Below, piece by piece: positions 18,250 through 30,119 of a stretch of DNA of 64,000 nt (its first letter is position 1; the number at the start of each line of letters is the position of its first letter). Origin of the DNA: Chrysoperla carnea (lineage: Eukaryota; Arthropoda; Insecta; Neuroptera; Chrysopidae); assembly GCF_905475395.1 (NCBI RefSeq), contig NC_058342.1, positions 1,174,001 to 1,238,000 of the forward strand. Reading direction: 5' to 3'. The position numbers and the translations under genes were made by a program. A model generated the notes under the pieces. The model worked only from the letters and a program-made list of their open reading frames with translations, was not told where the DNA came from and did no database searches.

Positions 18250-19096
18250 AATAATTAAAATATTATTGATGAGCGATACGTTGATGATTTCAATCGAATT
18301 ACAGAACCACTGAAATTAAATTTGTTTAAAATCAAAAAAAAAAATTCAATAAATATACTAAAGCAAATCAGCACAGTTACCCGGACACTCAGTATTATAT
18401 ATGAATTAAAATTTGTTTTGAAACCCTCGAATGTAATAATACTTGAGACTGGATGAAAATCAATGAATGAATAATGAATTTATTTGATACCCAAGAATAA
18501 ACAATTTAAACTTTTTAGAATACAAGTGAATTGAAATAAAAGTATGAAATTAATTAATTTAAAAAAAAATGCAATCAAAGTCAATAACCATACGAAATTT
18601 ACGAATTTTCCCTATAAGAAATTGAAACTAATTAAATCAATTGAGTATTAAATAATATTGAATTAATACGAAATTTTAATCAAATGCGATTTAATTAAAT
18701 GAATTTTAAATTTTTTCAGAAAAAATTGAAATTAATAATTAAAGTCAAAAAAAATAAATGTAAATAATGACTTTGAAATGTGATTTAATAAATTTTGACA
18801 ATTGAAAAATACAATGTAAATATTATGATTTACGATTTGAACATTAAGATTTTTTTTTTTTTTTAAATAGTCAATAGTGACATCTATTTTATGAAAAGAG
18901 TAGTTGTTAATTTTTTATTATTAGTCAAATATCAAATATCAAAATGGCGTCGACTGGTGAGAAGCCAGGGTTGTTTATCAAAAAAAACATAAACTATTAC
19001 GCAATTGTTTGTCAAGAAAAAAACACGAAAAACACTGTTCGCGTGATTATTTGAATTGAATGAAAAAACATATATTTGGCTTGAAGTGACCAAAAA
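18250..19096 (-). other. BEL/Pao 5' leader, no gene
   Basis: AT-rich leader between gag and the LTR-like edge. At 19079-19096 the minus strand begins with TTTTTGGTCACTTCAAGCC, a likely primer-binding site (TGGTCACTTC...) directly after the LTR. A related sequence is at 26785-26803. It contains AAAATGGCGTCG near 18943. No ORF of note. Confidence 0.5.
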
Positions 19097-20540
19097 TGTT
19101 GGGGCTATGATCGCTGGTTCACGAAAACTAAAATATTTCCCAACAATTAGCGAGTTTAAGAAAGTTTGAGAATAATGGACCGTATGAAAAAAAAGGAGTT
19201 ATGTACTCACCAGTTTTTATCCAGGTTGACACTAGTTAAAGAAAAAAAACTGGATAGTTAAAGGCTTGATAGGATAAACTTAGGAGAAAGGAATTTAGGA
19301 GAATTTATCAAACCTTTACGGTGAATTTGTTCACGCTTTTGTTAATGTTAGTTTATTGGCTTTTGATTGATGCACCTTTCTTTATAATGAGAATTGCACG
19401 GGTAAATCTCCAACATGTGGGCCACTCGAGTAATATCGAATATGCGTTAAATCACCTCAATGGCGCGAAAAGTATATAAAATGTTTAGCTCACTGCACTA
19501 AATCACATAGCTCACTTGTAATTATATCGATATGAATTCAAAATTAAACTTGATTATCAAGATAAATCGATTTAGAAATTAAACTTTAACACGTTGTTAA
19601 ATAGAAAAATAAATGTTGAAGACCACGCGTTTCAACATTGAAAAAGTTGAAAAATTGAAACTTTTGAAAAAGAAAACAGAATCACTGACTCGACAACGTT
19701 TTAATTATATTTAGATTGATTAATTAAATCAATCGAAAGAAAAAGATCCATTCAGATCGAGAAACGAATTAATAATAATAAAAAAAAGAAAGAGTTATGA
19801 ACTCAATTGGCCGGCCCGGTGGCCGGCCAATTAAAAAATGAGTAAACAAGAACCACAGCACAACGACGACTGTGATTGGCGGATTCTTGGTATAGTCAGT
19901 TAGTACCAACTCAGTATTAATTAAAATCACCAAAAAAAAAGGAAAGACACTAAACTTTGTGAAATGGCCCTAACAGTAACTATTTAAATTTTATTTTGAA
20001 AAAGAGGCAGAAGAACTTATAAATCTCGTAATATCTCACAGAATATAGTTTTATTTTATTTGGTTGGGATTAGTTTATATTAGTTGTTCTTAATTTCTTG
20101 TCAGATTATCTGCAATTTTTTTTTCTTTTTTTTCTTTGTTTTACGTATATTTTGAATTTTGTATTTCGTATTATCATATTTTCATAGTATCAGTTTTATA
20201 TTTTATTATTATCATTTATGTATCGTGATAAGCCGTTGGCAAATCAAATATAGAATAATAATAATAGATTAATATTAAAGTTACAATGGCAACACATCGT
20301 CTCACAAGTTATACACGTAGAATCAACGAATGGCTCGAAAAACAACTCACTTTTTAGAATCAAAAACTACGCAAAAGTCCCAAAAATATAAATTGATACG
20401 AGGAAAATCGAATTTAATTAAATTGAATTAAAGTTGGAGAAAAGATGTTTCTCCAACGAAAGTAAACGTTTAATTCAGAATCAGTAGTGGTTCAGTAATA
20501 TAACCATTGGCAACCTAAGAATAACTAAAATTACTATTAA
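19097..20540 (-). repeat. BEL/Pao LTR-like region (approximate limits)
   Basis: The edge TGTTGGGGC at 19097 (element reading ends GCCCCAACA) is shared with the second copy at 26804. The far part 20281-20500 matches 27110-27310 (AATCAACGAATGGCTCG, AAGTTGGAGAAAAGATGTTT). The distal limit is uncertain. It contains a perfect hairpin at 19805-19832. It stands between the integrase remnant of one BEL copy and the gag of another, as expected for a tandem joined through an LTR. Confidence 0.55.
19805..19832. repeat. Perfect GC-rich hairpin in the BEL LTR-like region
   Basis: AATTGGCCGGCC, loop CGGT, GGCCGGCCAATT: 12-bp perfect arms, highly GC-rich inside AT-rich DNA. Could be a terminator-like or protein-binding palindrome of the LTR. 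Confidence 0.7.
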
Positions 20541-20559
20541 ATGTAAAGGGTGCGTTCAA

Positions 20560-20806
20560 TAACTAACTTTGAAATGGCTCAAAGGGATCAGCAGACAGAT
20601 CACATATTGAGCGACTATTTGCTTCAACATCGCTTCAATTCGGGCGAATATCGTGAAGTAGTCTTCAACAGAGTAGGACGACTCATGGAACAGTTTAAGC
20701 GTTTAAGCAATGATTTGGCGGATTTGACACTGGCTTCCCATAAGCCTGTGAACCAAGGGGCGTTTACGCAATTGAAATTCCATTGTACGCTTTTAAGAGA
20801 TAAATA
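20560..20806 (-). pseudogene. BEL/Pao integrase C-terminal remnant
   Basis: The minus strand reads QWNFNCVNAPWFTGLWEASV and KSAKSLLKR, then after a frameshift YSVEDYFTIFARIEAMLKQ. These match the W-x-F-x-PP-x-APHFGGLWEA and EE-F-T-L-L-x-QIEA-x-LN blocks near the end of BEL integrases. The catalytic core is not present. RT and RNase H, which should separate it from the protease at 20815-21560, are deleted. Confidence 0.7.
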
Positions 20807-20814
20807 GTTGGAAA

Positions 20815-21560
20815 TTCCGACCTTGGTCGGAATAGATATCGGATGGATATCTATTCCTTGTATTTTTCAGGACATTGGGACAATCTTTTTTCCAAACTGA
20901 GGAAGCAGGCGAGTGAGCACTCCCTGTTGACAAAGGCAGGGAGTCTGCCCGGGCGAAACGGAAGAGCGAAAATGTATCGACCAGTTGAATTACGCTATTG
21001 GCGTACCTTTAAAGTGACGTTCAGCGCCAGTATCTAATGATTGGATAGAAACAGAAAATTTTTCAGGTTTCCAAAAATTTTGCAGCTGATTGATGATATG
21101 AGCAGTACTCAGAAGTTAAATAGGTTGAGCAGGGGTTTGCCCTCAATAGGATCGATAATTAACCACCTAAAAATACTATTAATATCGAAAGGAAATCTCT
21201 GAATGGGTTGTGAATCCGTACAGGATTATATTTCAGGGGAATAAATCGGCGCCTATTTGAAAATCCACGGGGGATGATCTGTAAAATTGGTCATCAGCCA
21301 ATTTGCGTGACACAAAGCCACTGATGACTTCGTGAGACAATTCGATTGAAGGTAAATTCAAGAATGAATGCCATTGTAGACATGACATAGTCTGTTGTAG
21401 AAACTATTATGTCAGAATATTGAGACTTCAAGACGAAACCGTACCGTGACAAAAGGTTTCCGTAGCGCTAATACCAGAAATTTTAGTTGAAGTGGGATTA
21501 ATAGGTAAACCCAGAGCACGACAATATGCGGATGAAATGTTTGACAAGTGGGAGCTAGGA
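20815..21560 (-). pseudogene. BEL/Pao protease-pol N-terminal region, decayed second copy
   Basis: Homologous to 1-510 (for example GAGCAGTACTCAGAAGT against GAGCAGTGCTCAGAAGT). It extends further towards RT, with RYIFALPFRPGRLPAF and LACFLSLEKRLSQCPEKYKE at 20850-20985. There are multiple stops and frameshifts. The copy breaks off at 21560 within GGGAGCTAGG. Its continuation GGATCCACAAGTGCCCG reappears at 26283, so 21561-26282 is an insertion in it. Confidence 0.75.
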
Positions 21561-22886
21561 AAGTTTGTTGAAGTTTTATTATTATTAATTAATAATTAAA
21601 TATGGATAATTAATGTTTTTGAATAATTAATTATTAAATTTTAAATAAATATTTAGGGATAATTTTTTTAAACTAAAAGACAAGCAACATGAACATATTA
21701 TATAACTTAATTAAGTGTTATTAATTTAAAGCGGAAATAAATTGAAAAGTAATTATAAGAAAAATTTTTTCATAAAAAAGGTGAAACAAATTGATATAGA
21801 TGAAATAATTATTCGCGGTAACAATATTTATTTATAATATTGAACAATATTTTTATATTTTTATATTTTACAACAATAAGTTTAATGTTGGCTTATAATT
21901 TATTAAATTTATGTTTTACTTGAAAATTTTTGTGTGAATAAATATAATTCTTAAAGTATAAAATTATTATTCGCAGTATTTAATATTAATAATGAAAGAA
22001 ATTTTGAATTGGTAATAAATTTCCGGTTATAGGTTAAATCTGCTGTTAGACAAATTATATAAATATAATCAGTTTTTACTTAGTTGTTTATTAAATATAA
22101 TAAAATATTAATTTTAGGTGAAATTTTCTATTAATATTAAAATAAATTAAATTATTTGAAGCAAATGAAATTTTATAATAAACTAGGATTGTAAACCCTA
22201 CTTTTAAAATTTAATAAATTAAAACTAATGTAGTAATAGATATATTCTTGAAACTCACAAAATTTGGCAGTGTTTTAGTCATTTTAAAAATTTTTGTATA
22301 ATTTGTATACCGTCGTTATCAGATTATTTATATTTTTATTTCAGATAAAGGTGAGGTTTATAATTTAGAAGAAATGGGTTACAATTAAATATTTATATGG
22401 ATTATTGGTTGAAAAATTGATATAAAAGTGGACTTAATAGTAAATTAGAAAATTTTTTTAATTGATTCTAGCTCTAAAACATGTACGTATCGCCCGTTGC
22501 TCTTTGCCTTTAAAGGAAGATTAGTCGTAACATAATAGATGTACTGGAAAGTGTATCTAGAATGCAAATTAGAGCTTGAATAGTATAGCACTTCATTTAA
22601 AATGAAAATTTGCCGTGCCATCCGATTTGATTTGATATAAAAATTTGTTTTAATTTAAATGTTAAATTGATATATATTAAAAATAATTTTATAATTATTT
22701 GGTTAATGTATTTTCTATAAATAAAATAATTTAAACAATAGTATATTTGTATAGTAATAGAAAATTGAAATATAAATAATTAATTAAAATTAATTTTAAT
22801 TTAATGTAAATTTTTTATCAGGGTTTATTAAATGTATTTTAAGTATATTAAATATTTCGAATTTTAGAGAGCTAAAACAGTGTAAG
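21561..22886. other. AT-rich DNA, no gene
   Basis: Very AT-rich sequence forming the left part of the insertion in the BEL copy. No coding frame, tRNA or clear terminal repeat was seen. Confidence 0.5.
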
Positions 22887-22896
22887 TTATTGTATT

Positions 22897-25310
22897 TTGT
22901 TTGTTTGTTTGTTTTTTGTTCATAGGTTTTAGGGCTGCATCGATTACTTGGATCATTAGCAGGCCGCCCACACATATGCGATCTTGAACACCATTTACAA
23001 AAAAATAGGATAAAATTTATATAACAATACTCAAGTACATAAAAAAAACATTTTAAATATACTTAAAAACTGTCTAAAATATACACTTGTAAAAACAACT
23101 AAAATATTTTGAAAACCAGACTGAAGATCGCTAGATTCTTCTAGCAATGCATCACAGTATGCATGTCACACTGCCAAAATTCACACAAAATGTTTTTTTA
23201 AAAATAGTCATTTTTCCCTTCTGGTCTAGGTCTTAGCCTATACCTGGAGGCCTTGATAAAATCATCATCAATGCGCAGGCACTCCTTTATGAACGAAGAG
23301 CATTGACCGATATAACTCAGCAGCCTGCTGTCTGAGAGTTTATCGATATCTTCCCTTGTTCTTGCGTGGGTCATACGCAAGAACAAAGGAAGATTGCTAA
23401 CCTTGATTCGAGTATACTCCCGAAAGTGTTCACTATGTCCAGATGGTGCATATTTCACTTGCAAACCGTGAGAATATCAGCATCTGGATCCAGCAATCAT
23501 CTCAACTGCTCGAAACTCAATGTTTCAGCACGAGCCTCTGTGGCGCTAGATGTTGGCTCCGCACTTGACGTTGAAGCAACTGGCTGAACTTTGAACGAGC
23601 AGCCAGTTGATACACTACTTGGAGTCGTAGCGATCTCAGGATCACTTGTAGAGTTGATGTCCCCGAGAGACGCCGACCAGGAAATAGGCGAAAAAAGGCT
23701 TGGTATTGCAAAAGGAGGCCTTAGTATTTTTTGCTGTTTGGCAGACCTCTCAGGAGTTGCCGGTGACATCGGTCGCTTCACGACTGGAACCAACTCCTTC
23801 CTGGTCTGCGTTTCTAAAACTTTTCTCTTTAGAGCAACAGAGATTTTGGGACCCTCTGGTGTAGTAGTGCGAGTCCTTAGTTTCTCCTGTTGCTCTAATT
23901 CCTTCCCCTTTCCCGTCTAACTGGCGTCGGTTTCTGCCCCTTTGGCGGCCGCTGCTGCTGCTGACGTTTTTTCCTTTGTTTCTTTAAAACCTGACCTGCA
24001 ACAGGGGTTGCATGTATACGCTCCTGTGGTGAAAGATGTTGTTTCACCTCTTTGACAATCAGAGCCTCCATACCTTTTGGAGGGCCAGCAGTAGTTGGCC
24101 GAACAGTGGCCGCAGCGCTCGTGTATGACACGCTGGCGTTGCTTTCACCCGAACCAACCACCCGGGGACGAGCCTCTAGATATGCAAGACCTTCTTGCAC
24201 CTTGAGCCGCTGAACAGCGGCTCCCTGCTTGTAGATCAAGCAGTTTTTGCTACGTACGGTGAACGCACCTTTATAGTGCACACACTTCCTTCAAGGGATG
24301 GACACATTGTGTGCCTTTGTGCGGCGGCTTACCACACACACAAATTTCCCTCTTTTTACATTTCCGTGATGCCAGGTGTCCATATCCTTGGCATCGAAAG
24401 CAGCGAAACGGTTTCAGTACATAAAGACAGACCGAAACACGCTGGTGAATTCCAACATCGATGTATGTTGGAAGACTGGTTCCATCGAATGTTAATAACA
24501 GCATTGGTGATTCCACCAATACTTCACCTCTCCTTCACTTGATTCGTTGGGCCGCGCTGATACCTTACCCAATACCGCGGACCCAGCTCGTTCTTGATCT
24601 CCTTAATTGTACAGTTGAGGAGATCACTGCAAAAACCAACACCTTTTGTGTAGTTCAAGGTTGGATGAGGTGTGTTGTTTACCTCATCATCTCCCAACCT
24701 TGAAACAGATAGTAAGTATTCTGCCTGCTTGGCAGAAAATACTGCGACAAGTAGGTCGCCACGAGTCTTCTGGACGCTTTTGACACACTCAGCCGACTCG
24801 TAGATGACCCTAGCGATAAGGAAGGAACATGATCTTTCGAAAGGCCCATCCTTCTTTTTCACTACGAAGAACCTCTTAGGGTTCCTCGTTACACCCTCGG
24901 GGGAAACCAATGATATTGTCTTGCTGCCCTTAAACCCTTTTTTGTCTAGGGGGTTGCCCCCCCCCCGACGTTTCAGAACTAACCGAGACGCCGCTCGGGG
25001 CACGTAACGTGCAATCCATCTCTGAACACTTCCGGTACTGGGGATCCTACCCCATGCACCGTAGATTTTAATTTATTCTGATTTACCTTTATGAAGTATA
25101 TATTTTTTTGGTTTGAAGGGGTTTTCCCTCCCCACGCACAGAAGAATTTGGTCCGAAAGGAACGAGCTGTTACCGGTACCGCTGTCATCGGTAGAGTAGT
25201 GCAGACCGATGGGCGTTACCCTATTCACCACCCGGGGTCCCGCCCAGTAGGAGTTGACTCCTCCTTTGTTGAGTACTGCAGCAAAATGCAGCACCCCCTA
25301 GTACTTGGAA
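22897..25310 (-). mobile_element. ORF1-only LINE flanked by a 10-bp duplication
   Basis: TTATTGTATT at 22887-22896 and again at 25311-25320 brackets the element. Its 3' end (low coordinate) has a (AAAC)n-type tail (22897-22921 on the minus strand). The 5' end is at about 25310. Only an ORF1-type gag is present. There is about 270 bp of 3' UTR after its stop and no trace of endonuclease or RT. It looks like a complete non-autonomous LINE or an internally deleted copy that then moved. Confidence 0.75.
23198..25003 (-). pseudogene. I/Jockey-type LINE ORF1 (RRM-like, zinc knuckles), frameshifted
   Basis: Segments in order on the minus strand: 25003-24524 with RFFVVKKKDGPFERSCSFLI and TRGDLLVAVFSAKQAEYLL, the RRM-like domain of I/Jockey ORF1; 24519-24271 with PFRCFRCQGYGHLASRKC (C-X2-C-X4-H-X4-C knuckle) and a second CVCGKPPHKGTQC; 24281-23895 with KNCLIYKQGAAVQRLKVQEG and a Lys/Gln-rich tail; 23793-23497 Pro/Ser-rich; 23464-23198 the C-terminus. 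At least three frame changes separate them. The protein would be a nucleic-acid chaperone of the LINE RNP. Zinc-knuckle spacing and order support the I/Jockey group; the clade is not certain. Confidence 0.75.
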
Positions 25311-25320
25311 ATTATTGTAT

Positions 25321-26282
25321 TAAAAATTATTTTTAATACCATTTTAGTAATGAAAGTTAGACGTTCTTAAGTATATCTAGTTTATTAAGAAATGAATTTA
25401 ATTAATTATTCACTTTATAATAATTTCATTATTAAATTTAATATAATTGAATAAAAAGTTTTTGGGGATGAGCTTAAAAAATTTTATTATAAATTAATAA
25501 AAAAAAAAAAATATAGGATTAGAAATTTTTATTATTAATAAAAATGTTATAATTTATTATAAATTACATTGTGTTTACATGTAACCTAAAAATGTGTTTA
25601 AAGGTATGATAATTATCTTCAAATTAATTTGGAAAAGTAATATTCATTAGTTAAAAGCATGATAAGTATTTTCCTTTAAAGAAAATTATAGCAAGCGGTA
25701 CTCCATAAAATACATTTAAAATGATGCATTTGTGTGTTCTTTCTTCTATGCTTGATTTTTTCTACATATTAATGCATCAATATCTCAAAAATATGGTATA
25801 CATCGAATTTTACTCTTAATTTTCGTCAAATTTTTACAAGTTCTAACAAAATTCGTTTTCATAATTTGAAACGTTAGTCTCAAATATTTGCACTCATTTT
25901 TTAGGAACATCCTTAAAGTATTTCTAGCATGAAGGCACTAATACTAAGAATAGTGTTACCTGTGAAATCCCGAAATTGTAAAATTTTTGGTCGCTTAGTT
26001 CGCAAGATAATCAGCTCCAAGGTTCGCTATTTCGAGGATATAAGCATGTAAAAATCATTGTCCACCCAGCTATTTTTTACGATATTAAAAAATTGTCTCG
26101 ACAAAATTAAAACAAAAAATAGGAGAGTTGAAATGAACGTTTTTAGAATAAATTCAAAAAAATTAAATAGGTCAAAATTAGCTAAGGCATTAATTAACTC
26201 GTGTTTTAAACTGTCAAAATTTCTGAAACTTTGGAATTTAATAGTAAGCCATATTCTAAATCTTATACTTCTTGTAAAAAAA
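25321..26282. other. AT-rich DNA, no gene
   Basis: Right part of the insertion in the BEL copy. No coding frame, RNA gene or terminal repeat recognised. Confidence 0.5.
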
Positions 26283-26360
26283 AGGATCCACAAGTGCCCG
26301 AATGGAAAAATCGTTACCACTAGTACTATCAATTAAAATTTGAACAGTGCCCACAAAACA
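26283..26360 (-). pseudogene. BEL/Pao protease fragment, continuation of 20815-21560
   Basis: Matches 508-583 (GATCCACAAGTGCCCGAA, ATTAAAATTTGAACAGTGCCC). It rejoins the copy that stops at 21560. It is followed to 26803 by leader-like AT-rich sequence similar to 18250-19096 but without gag, so gag is deleted here. Confidence 0.75.
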
Positions 26361-26803
26361 ACTCAATTTGTAAAATGAAATTAAATAGAATCATTGAACA
26401 GTGTACAAGCCAAATGCATTTCAACTTTTTGGGTAAAATCAAATTGAAATTAATGAATTGAATGTATTGAATAAAACACTAAATTCGTATGCGATTTCAT
26501 CAAATGAAATTTGAAAGTTTTTGCAATAAACAAGCATTATTTTACACAAAATTGAATGGTAGCTTGAAAGTTTGACAATCATAGAAAAAATGTAGATATC
26601 TGAATTGGCACCAGAATACCATTTACTGGTCGATTAATGGAAATTTAAATATTTATGGTGCATACCAGCTAAAATGGCGGCGTTGATTCGAAAAAAATAA
26701 TAATTTTAATCAATGAAATGCTTACAAATTTTAAATAATGAGATTTATTCTTTATGAAATTACCCAATTATGTTTCGAGATTGGACTCGAAGTTGACCAA
26801 AAA

Positions 26804-27330
26804 TGTTGGGGCATTTACTCCTAGACAAAAAAAAATTAGATAGTGGTTCGAAATAGTGGTTTTGAAAATGTACTCACACGTGTTTCGATATTGTTTGCCT
26901 GCCAATTAGATTTGGTCGGAAAAACGGATGGAAAATTAGAAAATATCTTTAAGGCTGAGCAAACCTCGTTGCTTAATGTTTCTTGAATGCTGCACATAAT
27001 GTTACGTAGGTGATTTCAGAAAACACAATGTTTAAGTACGGAATTCAACTTTGTAAAGATTACACAATTCATTTAGGTTTCACACCTTTGAATGGATTAA
27101 TATTTAAGTTACAATCGAAACACCACGGCTCACACGTTATGCACGTGGAATCAACGAATGGCTCGCAAAACACTTTTTAGAATCAAAAATTTCGCAAGTA
27201 TCACAACAGTATAATTTGATACGAGTAAAAACATTTTTTTCGAATAGAATTAAAGTTGGAGAAAAGATGTTTCGCCAATGAAAGTAAACGATAAATCCAG
27301 AATTAAAATAAAAAATACATTCTATCAAAG
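26804..27330 (-). repeat. BEL/Pao LTR-like region, second copy (shorter)
   Basis: Edge TGTTGGGGC at 26804 preceded by the primer-site-like TGGTCAACTTCGAGTCC on the minus strand (26783-26799). It shares ATCAACGAATGGCTCG and AAAGTTGGAGAAAAGATGTTT with 20315-20460. About 0.9 kb shorter than the copy at 19097-20540, so internally deleted or a different variant. Confidence 0.55.
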
Positions 27331-27387
27331 AGGTCCTTAGTCAAAAAATAGGTTGTTAGCCATTGTTCTAGAGGGTCAAAAATTTGC

Positions 27388-27785
27388 ATGTAGGTTTGCA
27401 AAATCGGGAAAAGAGCAACTAATAGCACTAAATTTTTTGGACAAAACGGATTTGGTTTGAGGTAGTAGAGTAAGGGCATGCATAGGTTTCACTGTAAACG
27501 CTTTACTTTTTCGTAAATGTTTTACTGGATTCTTAAAGCTTATAAATAGCAACTAATTGCCATATATTGACTATTTGGTTTTGTGCTGGCATTACGATTT
27601 GGGGGAGCTAGCGTGATTTTAACCTAGCTCTCTCTCCTTTAATAGTGGATTTCTGCTAAACGGCTTGAGCAACAAAATCGGGAATAGAACAATTAATTTG
27701 TTCTATTTGTGGTTTGTGGTAGGAGGGGAAGTGCATGCATACGTTTCACTGTAAGCGGTTGGCTTTCTCGTAAATGTTTTTTGTC
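27388..27785 (+). repeat. Pair of diverged direct repeats
   Basis: 27388-27530 and 27671-27780 share AAAATCGGGAA, GGCATGCATAGGTTTCACTG or its variant, and CTTTCTCGTAAATGTTTT-like blocks in the same order. No coding content. The remaining AT-rich sequence to 28356 shows nothing I can name. Confidence 0.55.
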
Positions 27786-28356
27786 TTTCATGGTTTAATC
27801 TGAAAAATACTAAAGTCTGTGGAAAAAAAGTTGACACAAATTATATTTTACATTAACTAAATCATTTTATGTGAAATTTAATATAAAATCATTTACTGAT
27901 ATATTTTTTATATCTATGTTACGAGTTAGAGTTACACGTATCGGTAAGATATTATACAATTTGTAACTAATAAAACGTTTAACCTAATAAAATACAATTT
28001 GCTATAAGAATTTGCTATATCTAAGCAATTTCATTTAATATTATATAATAAAAAATTTTTCATTTATATAAATTATAAAAAATTTGTTTTTCTAATGTTT
28101 ATAAGCGTAAATAAACATGTAGTAATGAAAAAAAAAATTTGCATTTCACGGAATAACGATATATTTTCCAAATTTTTATTATCCCTAAAATTAATAATAC
28201 TTAAAAATTTATTTAAAAATTAATAATATTGATATACTAATAAATATATATTCAAGATAATATATTTTATATTAAATAGTATATTATGCGTTTATGTATT
28301 CATATTTATATTTTTTTTTATATAAAAATAATTAATTTTTATTTAAAAAATTGGAT

Positions 28357-28377
28357 GGCTATCTTAAAAACAGAGCC
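28357..28377 (-). terminator. Degenerate histone 3' stem-loop of the H2B pseudogene
   Basis: The minus strand reads GGCTCTGTTTTTAAGATAGCC, one G and one T away from the canonical GGCTCT-TTTN-AGAGCC element of replication-dependent histone mRNAs. It is preceded by AAAAAC as usual and lies about 65 bp after the H2B frame. Confidence 0.65.
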
Positions 28378-28434
28378 GTTTTTATAAGATGGTGTATGTT
28401 TATGTTATCAATTAAATAATAATTTCGATTTATT

Positions 28435-28730
28435 TATTTTGTTACAAATTTAGTACCTTCCCTAACAGCGTGTTTTGTCAATTCACTAATAATTATCGAA
28501 CTGCGGTATGAATTTCCCGACTTGTGATTGTTGAACGTTTGTTATAATGATCTAAACGTAATCCTTCAGCAGCAATACGTTAAAAAATATCATTATCAAA
28601 ACTGTTCAGATACTCATAGCTTTACTAGAGATACCAGTGTCAGGATGCACTTGTTTTAATACTTTGTAAATGTAAATTGCATATTATTCGTTGCGCTTTA
28701 CCAGCTTTTTTCGCTGTTTTTCCACTTTTT
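28435..28730 (-). pseudogene. Histone H2B pseudogene
   Basis: The minus strand reads YAIYIYKVLKQVHPDTGISS, then KAMS, and after a small deletion and frame change the RIAAE-like and HYNKRSTITSREIHTAVR blocks, then ELTKHAVREGTK at the C-terminus. These are the alpha1, alpha2 and alphaC segments of H2B, in order. It has stops in place of Ser before YAIY, of Leu after TAVR and elsewhere. The N-terminal tail is reduced to a Lys-rich degenerate stretch ending where the inverted-repeat element begins (28731). It is divergent from the H2A copy at 33390. Confidence 0.85.
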
Positions 28731-29514
28731 TAACTTCCCGCTAAGAAAATAGGGAAGTTATTGTTTTCACCCCGTTTTACCAAAATCGAGTTTTCATCAG
28801 ATCTCGACATTTTAAGGTGTCAGGAAGCTTCCCTGACAACTTCCGCGAGGATGTCTGTATGACTGTATGTATGTATGAGTGTGTGTGTGTATGTAAACCT
28901 CTCATAACTTTTGAACGGCTTGTCCGATTTGATCGCGGTTGGTGCCATTCGAAAGGGTTTGACCTAACTTAGATTTTGAGGCCTATTTGAACCGATAGAT
29001 TTCGAGAAATCTCCAAAAAACTGCAAAAAAAAATTTTTTTTAGGTGGTTTTTTTTGAATATCTTTTAAACGGCTGTATCGATCAATTCTAAAAACAATCA
29101 GCTCTCAACATCAAAAAACCACGTCGATCACCACCAGTCCGGTCAAAATCGGGTGATTCGTTCGTGAGTTATCGTTGACGAAAGAAAACCCAAAAAAGCG
29201 TTTTTTCGGAATAACCTCAAAATTTTTTCTTCTATCAATTGAAACTTAAAGATTCTTCACGAAACTTCAAAAACTGCGTCGAATGTCACCAACCGCGTGA
29301 AAATCGGTTTATTCATTCTATAGTTATCGCGATATCGCGATTTGAAAATTTAAAAAATATGGTTTTATCAAACGTCTATGAAATTTTTGAGCTAGAAGCT
29401 CAAATCAGATTTTAGTCTAAGATCACATCTAATTACAATAAAATGCGAGTGGATATAACATCAGAATAGATAAAATTTTTTACACGTTATGAGTCAATAC
29501 TTAGCGGGAAGTTA
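28731..29514. mobile_element. Short non-autonomous element with 15-bp terminal inverted repeats
   Basis: TAACTTCCCGCTAAG (28731-28745) and CTTAGCGGGAAGTTA (29500-29514) are perfect inverted termini of a 784-bp element. The left end also folds on itself (AACTTCCC ... GGGAAGTT), and another palindrome GGAAGCTTCC follows. The interior has CTCATAACTTTTGAACGGCT, a phrase I associate with abundant arthropod repeats. There is no ORF. No target duplication is obvious at the flanks. Confidence 0.65.
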
Positions 29515-29870
29515 CAGAGATTTCCTGCAGGGTCAACCGTTTTCAAAATTTTTTTTGGTGGAATTGTTACAAACACTTAATATACGCAGATAGTTAGAGA
29601 ACACCAGTCAGTATATGTATGAGCATGTCGTTATTTATTTATCATCAATAATTAGTTACAAAATATCTTGAATTTGTCGTTCCTAATCTAGACTTTACCT
29701 ATACTGCATTGCTTATTCTAAAATACATCGAGATTTATAAACATTATAGATCGTTCTTAAATGAAAAATTTGATAAAAACCATTCAAACCCTAACTTAAC
29801 CTACTTTGGATGGAAAAGTCATTCCTACAGCTATGCTTTAAATAAATAAATATTGAAATAAAAGAAATAT
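29515..29870. other. No gene; flank between the inverted-repeat element and a LINE
   Basis: AT-rich sequence without recognisable features. It may include the 3' remnant of the Jockey-type LINE. Confidence 0.4.
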
Positions 29871-30119
29871 ACAATTAGGATTGCACTGAGCCAGTTGTAA
29901 TCGATATCGTGTGGCATGCGGCATCTTTTCCTGAAAAGCATCGTACGAGGGTCAAAGTGATCCAGTTCGATTATTTCCGGGGAAAGAATTTTCACGGGAT
30001 GAGGAAAAAACTGATTTGGACATGGTTTGGATGGCTAAGTGACTAGTTTCTCAGCGGAGAGCTTCAGCCGGATATTGCAAGGGGACTTTCGAAATCGTCC
30101 GAAGACACAATTTAAAATT

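Noticed and set aside
23366..24703. Plus-strand ORFs opposite the ORF1-only LINE
   Set aside because: They are antisense shadows of the gag frames with zinc knuckles on the minus strand.
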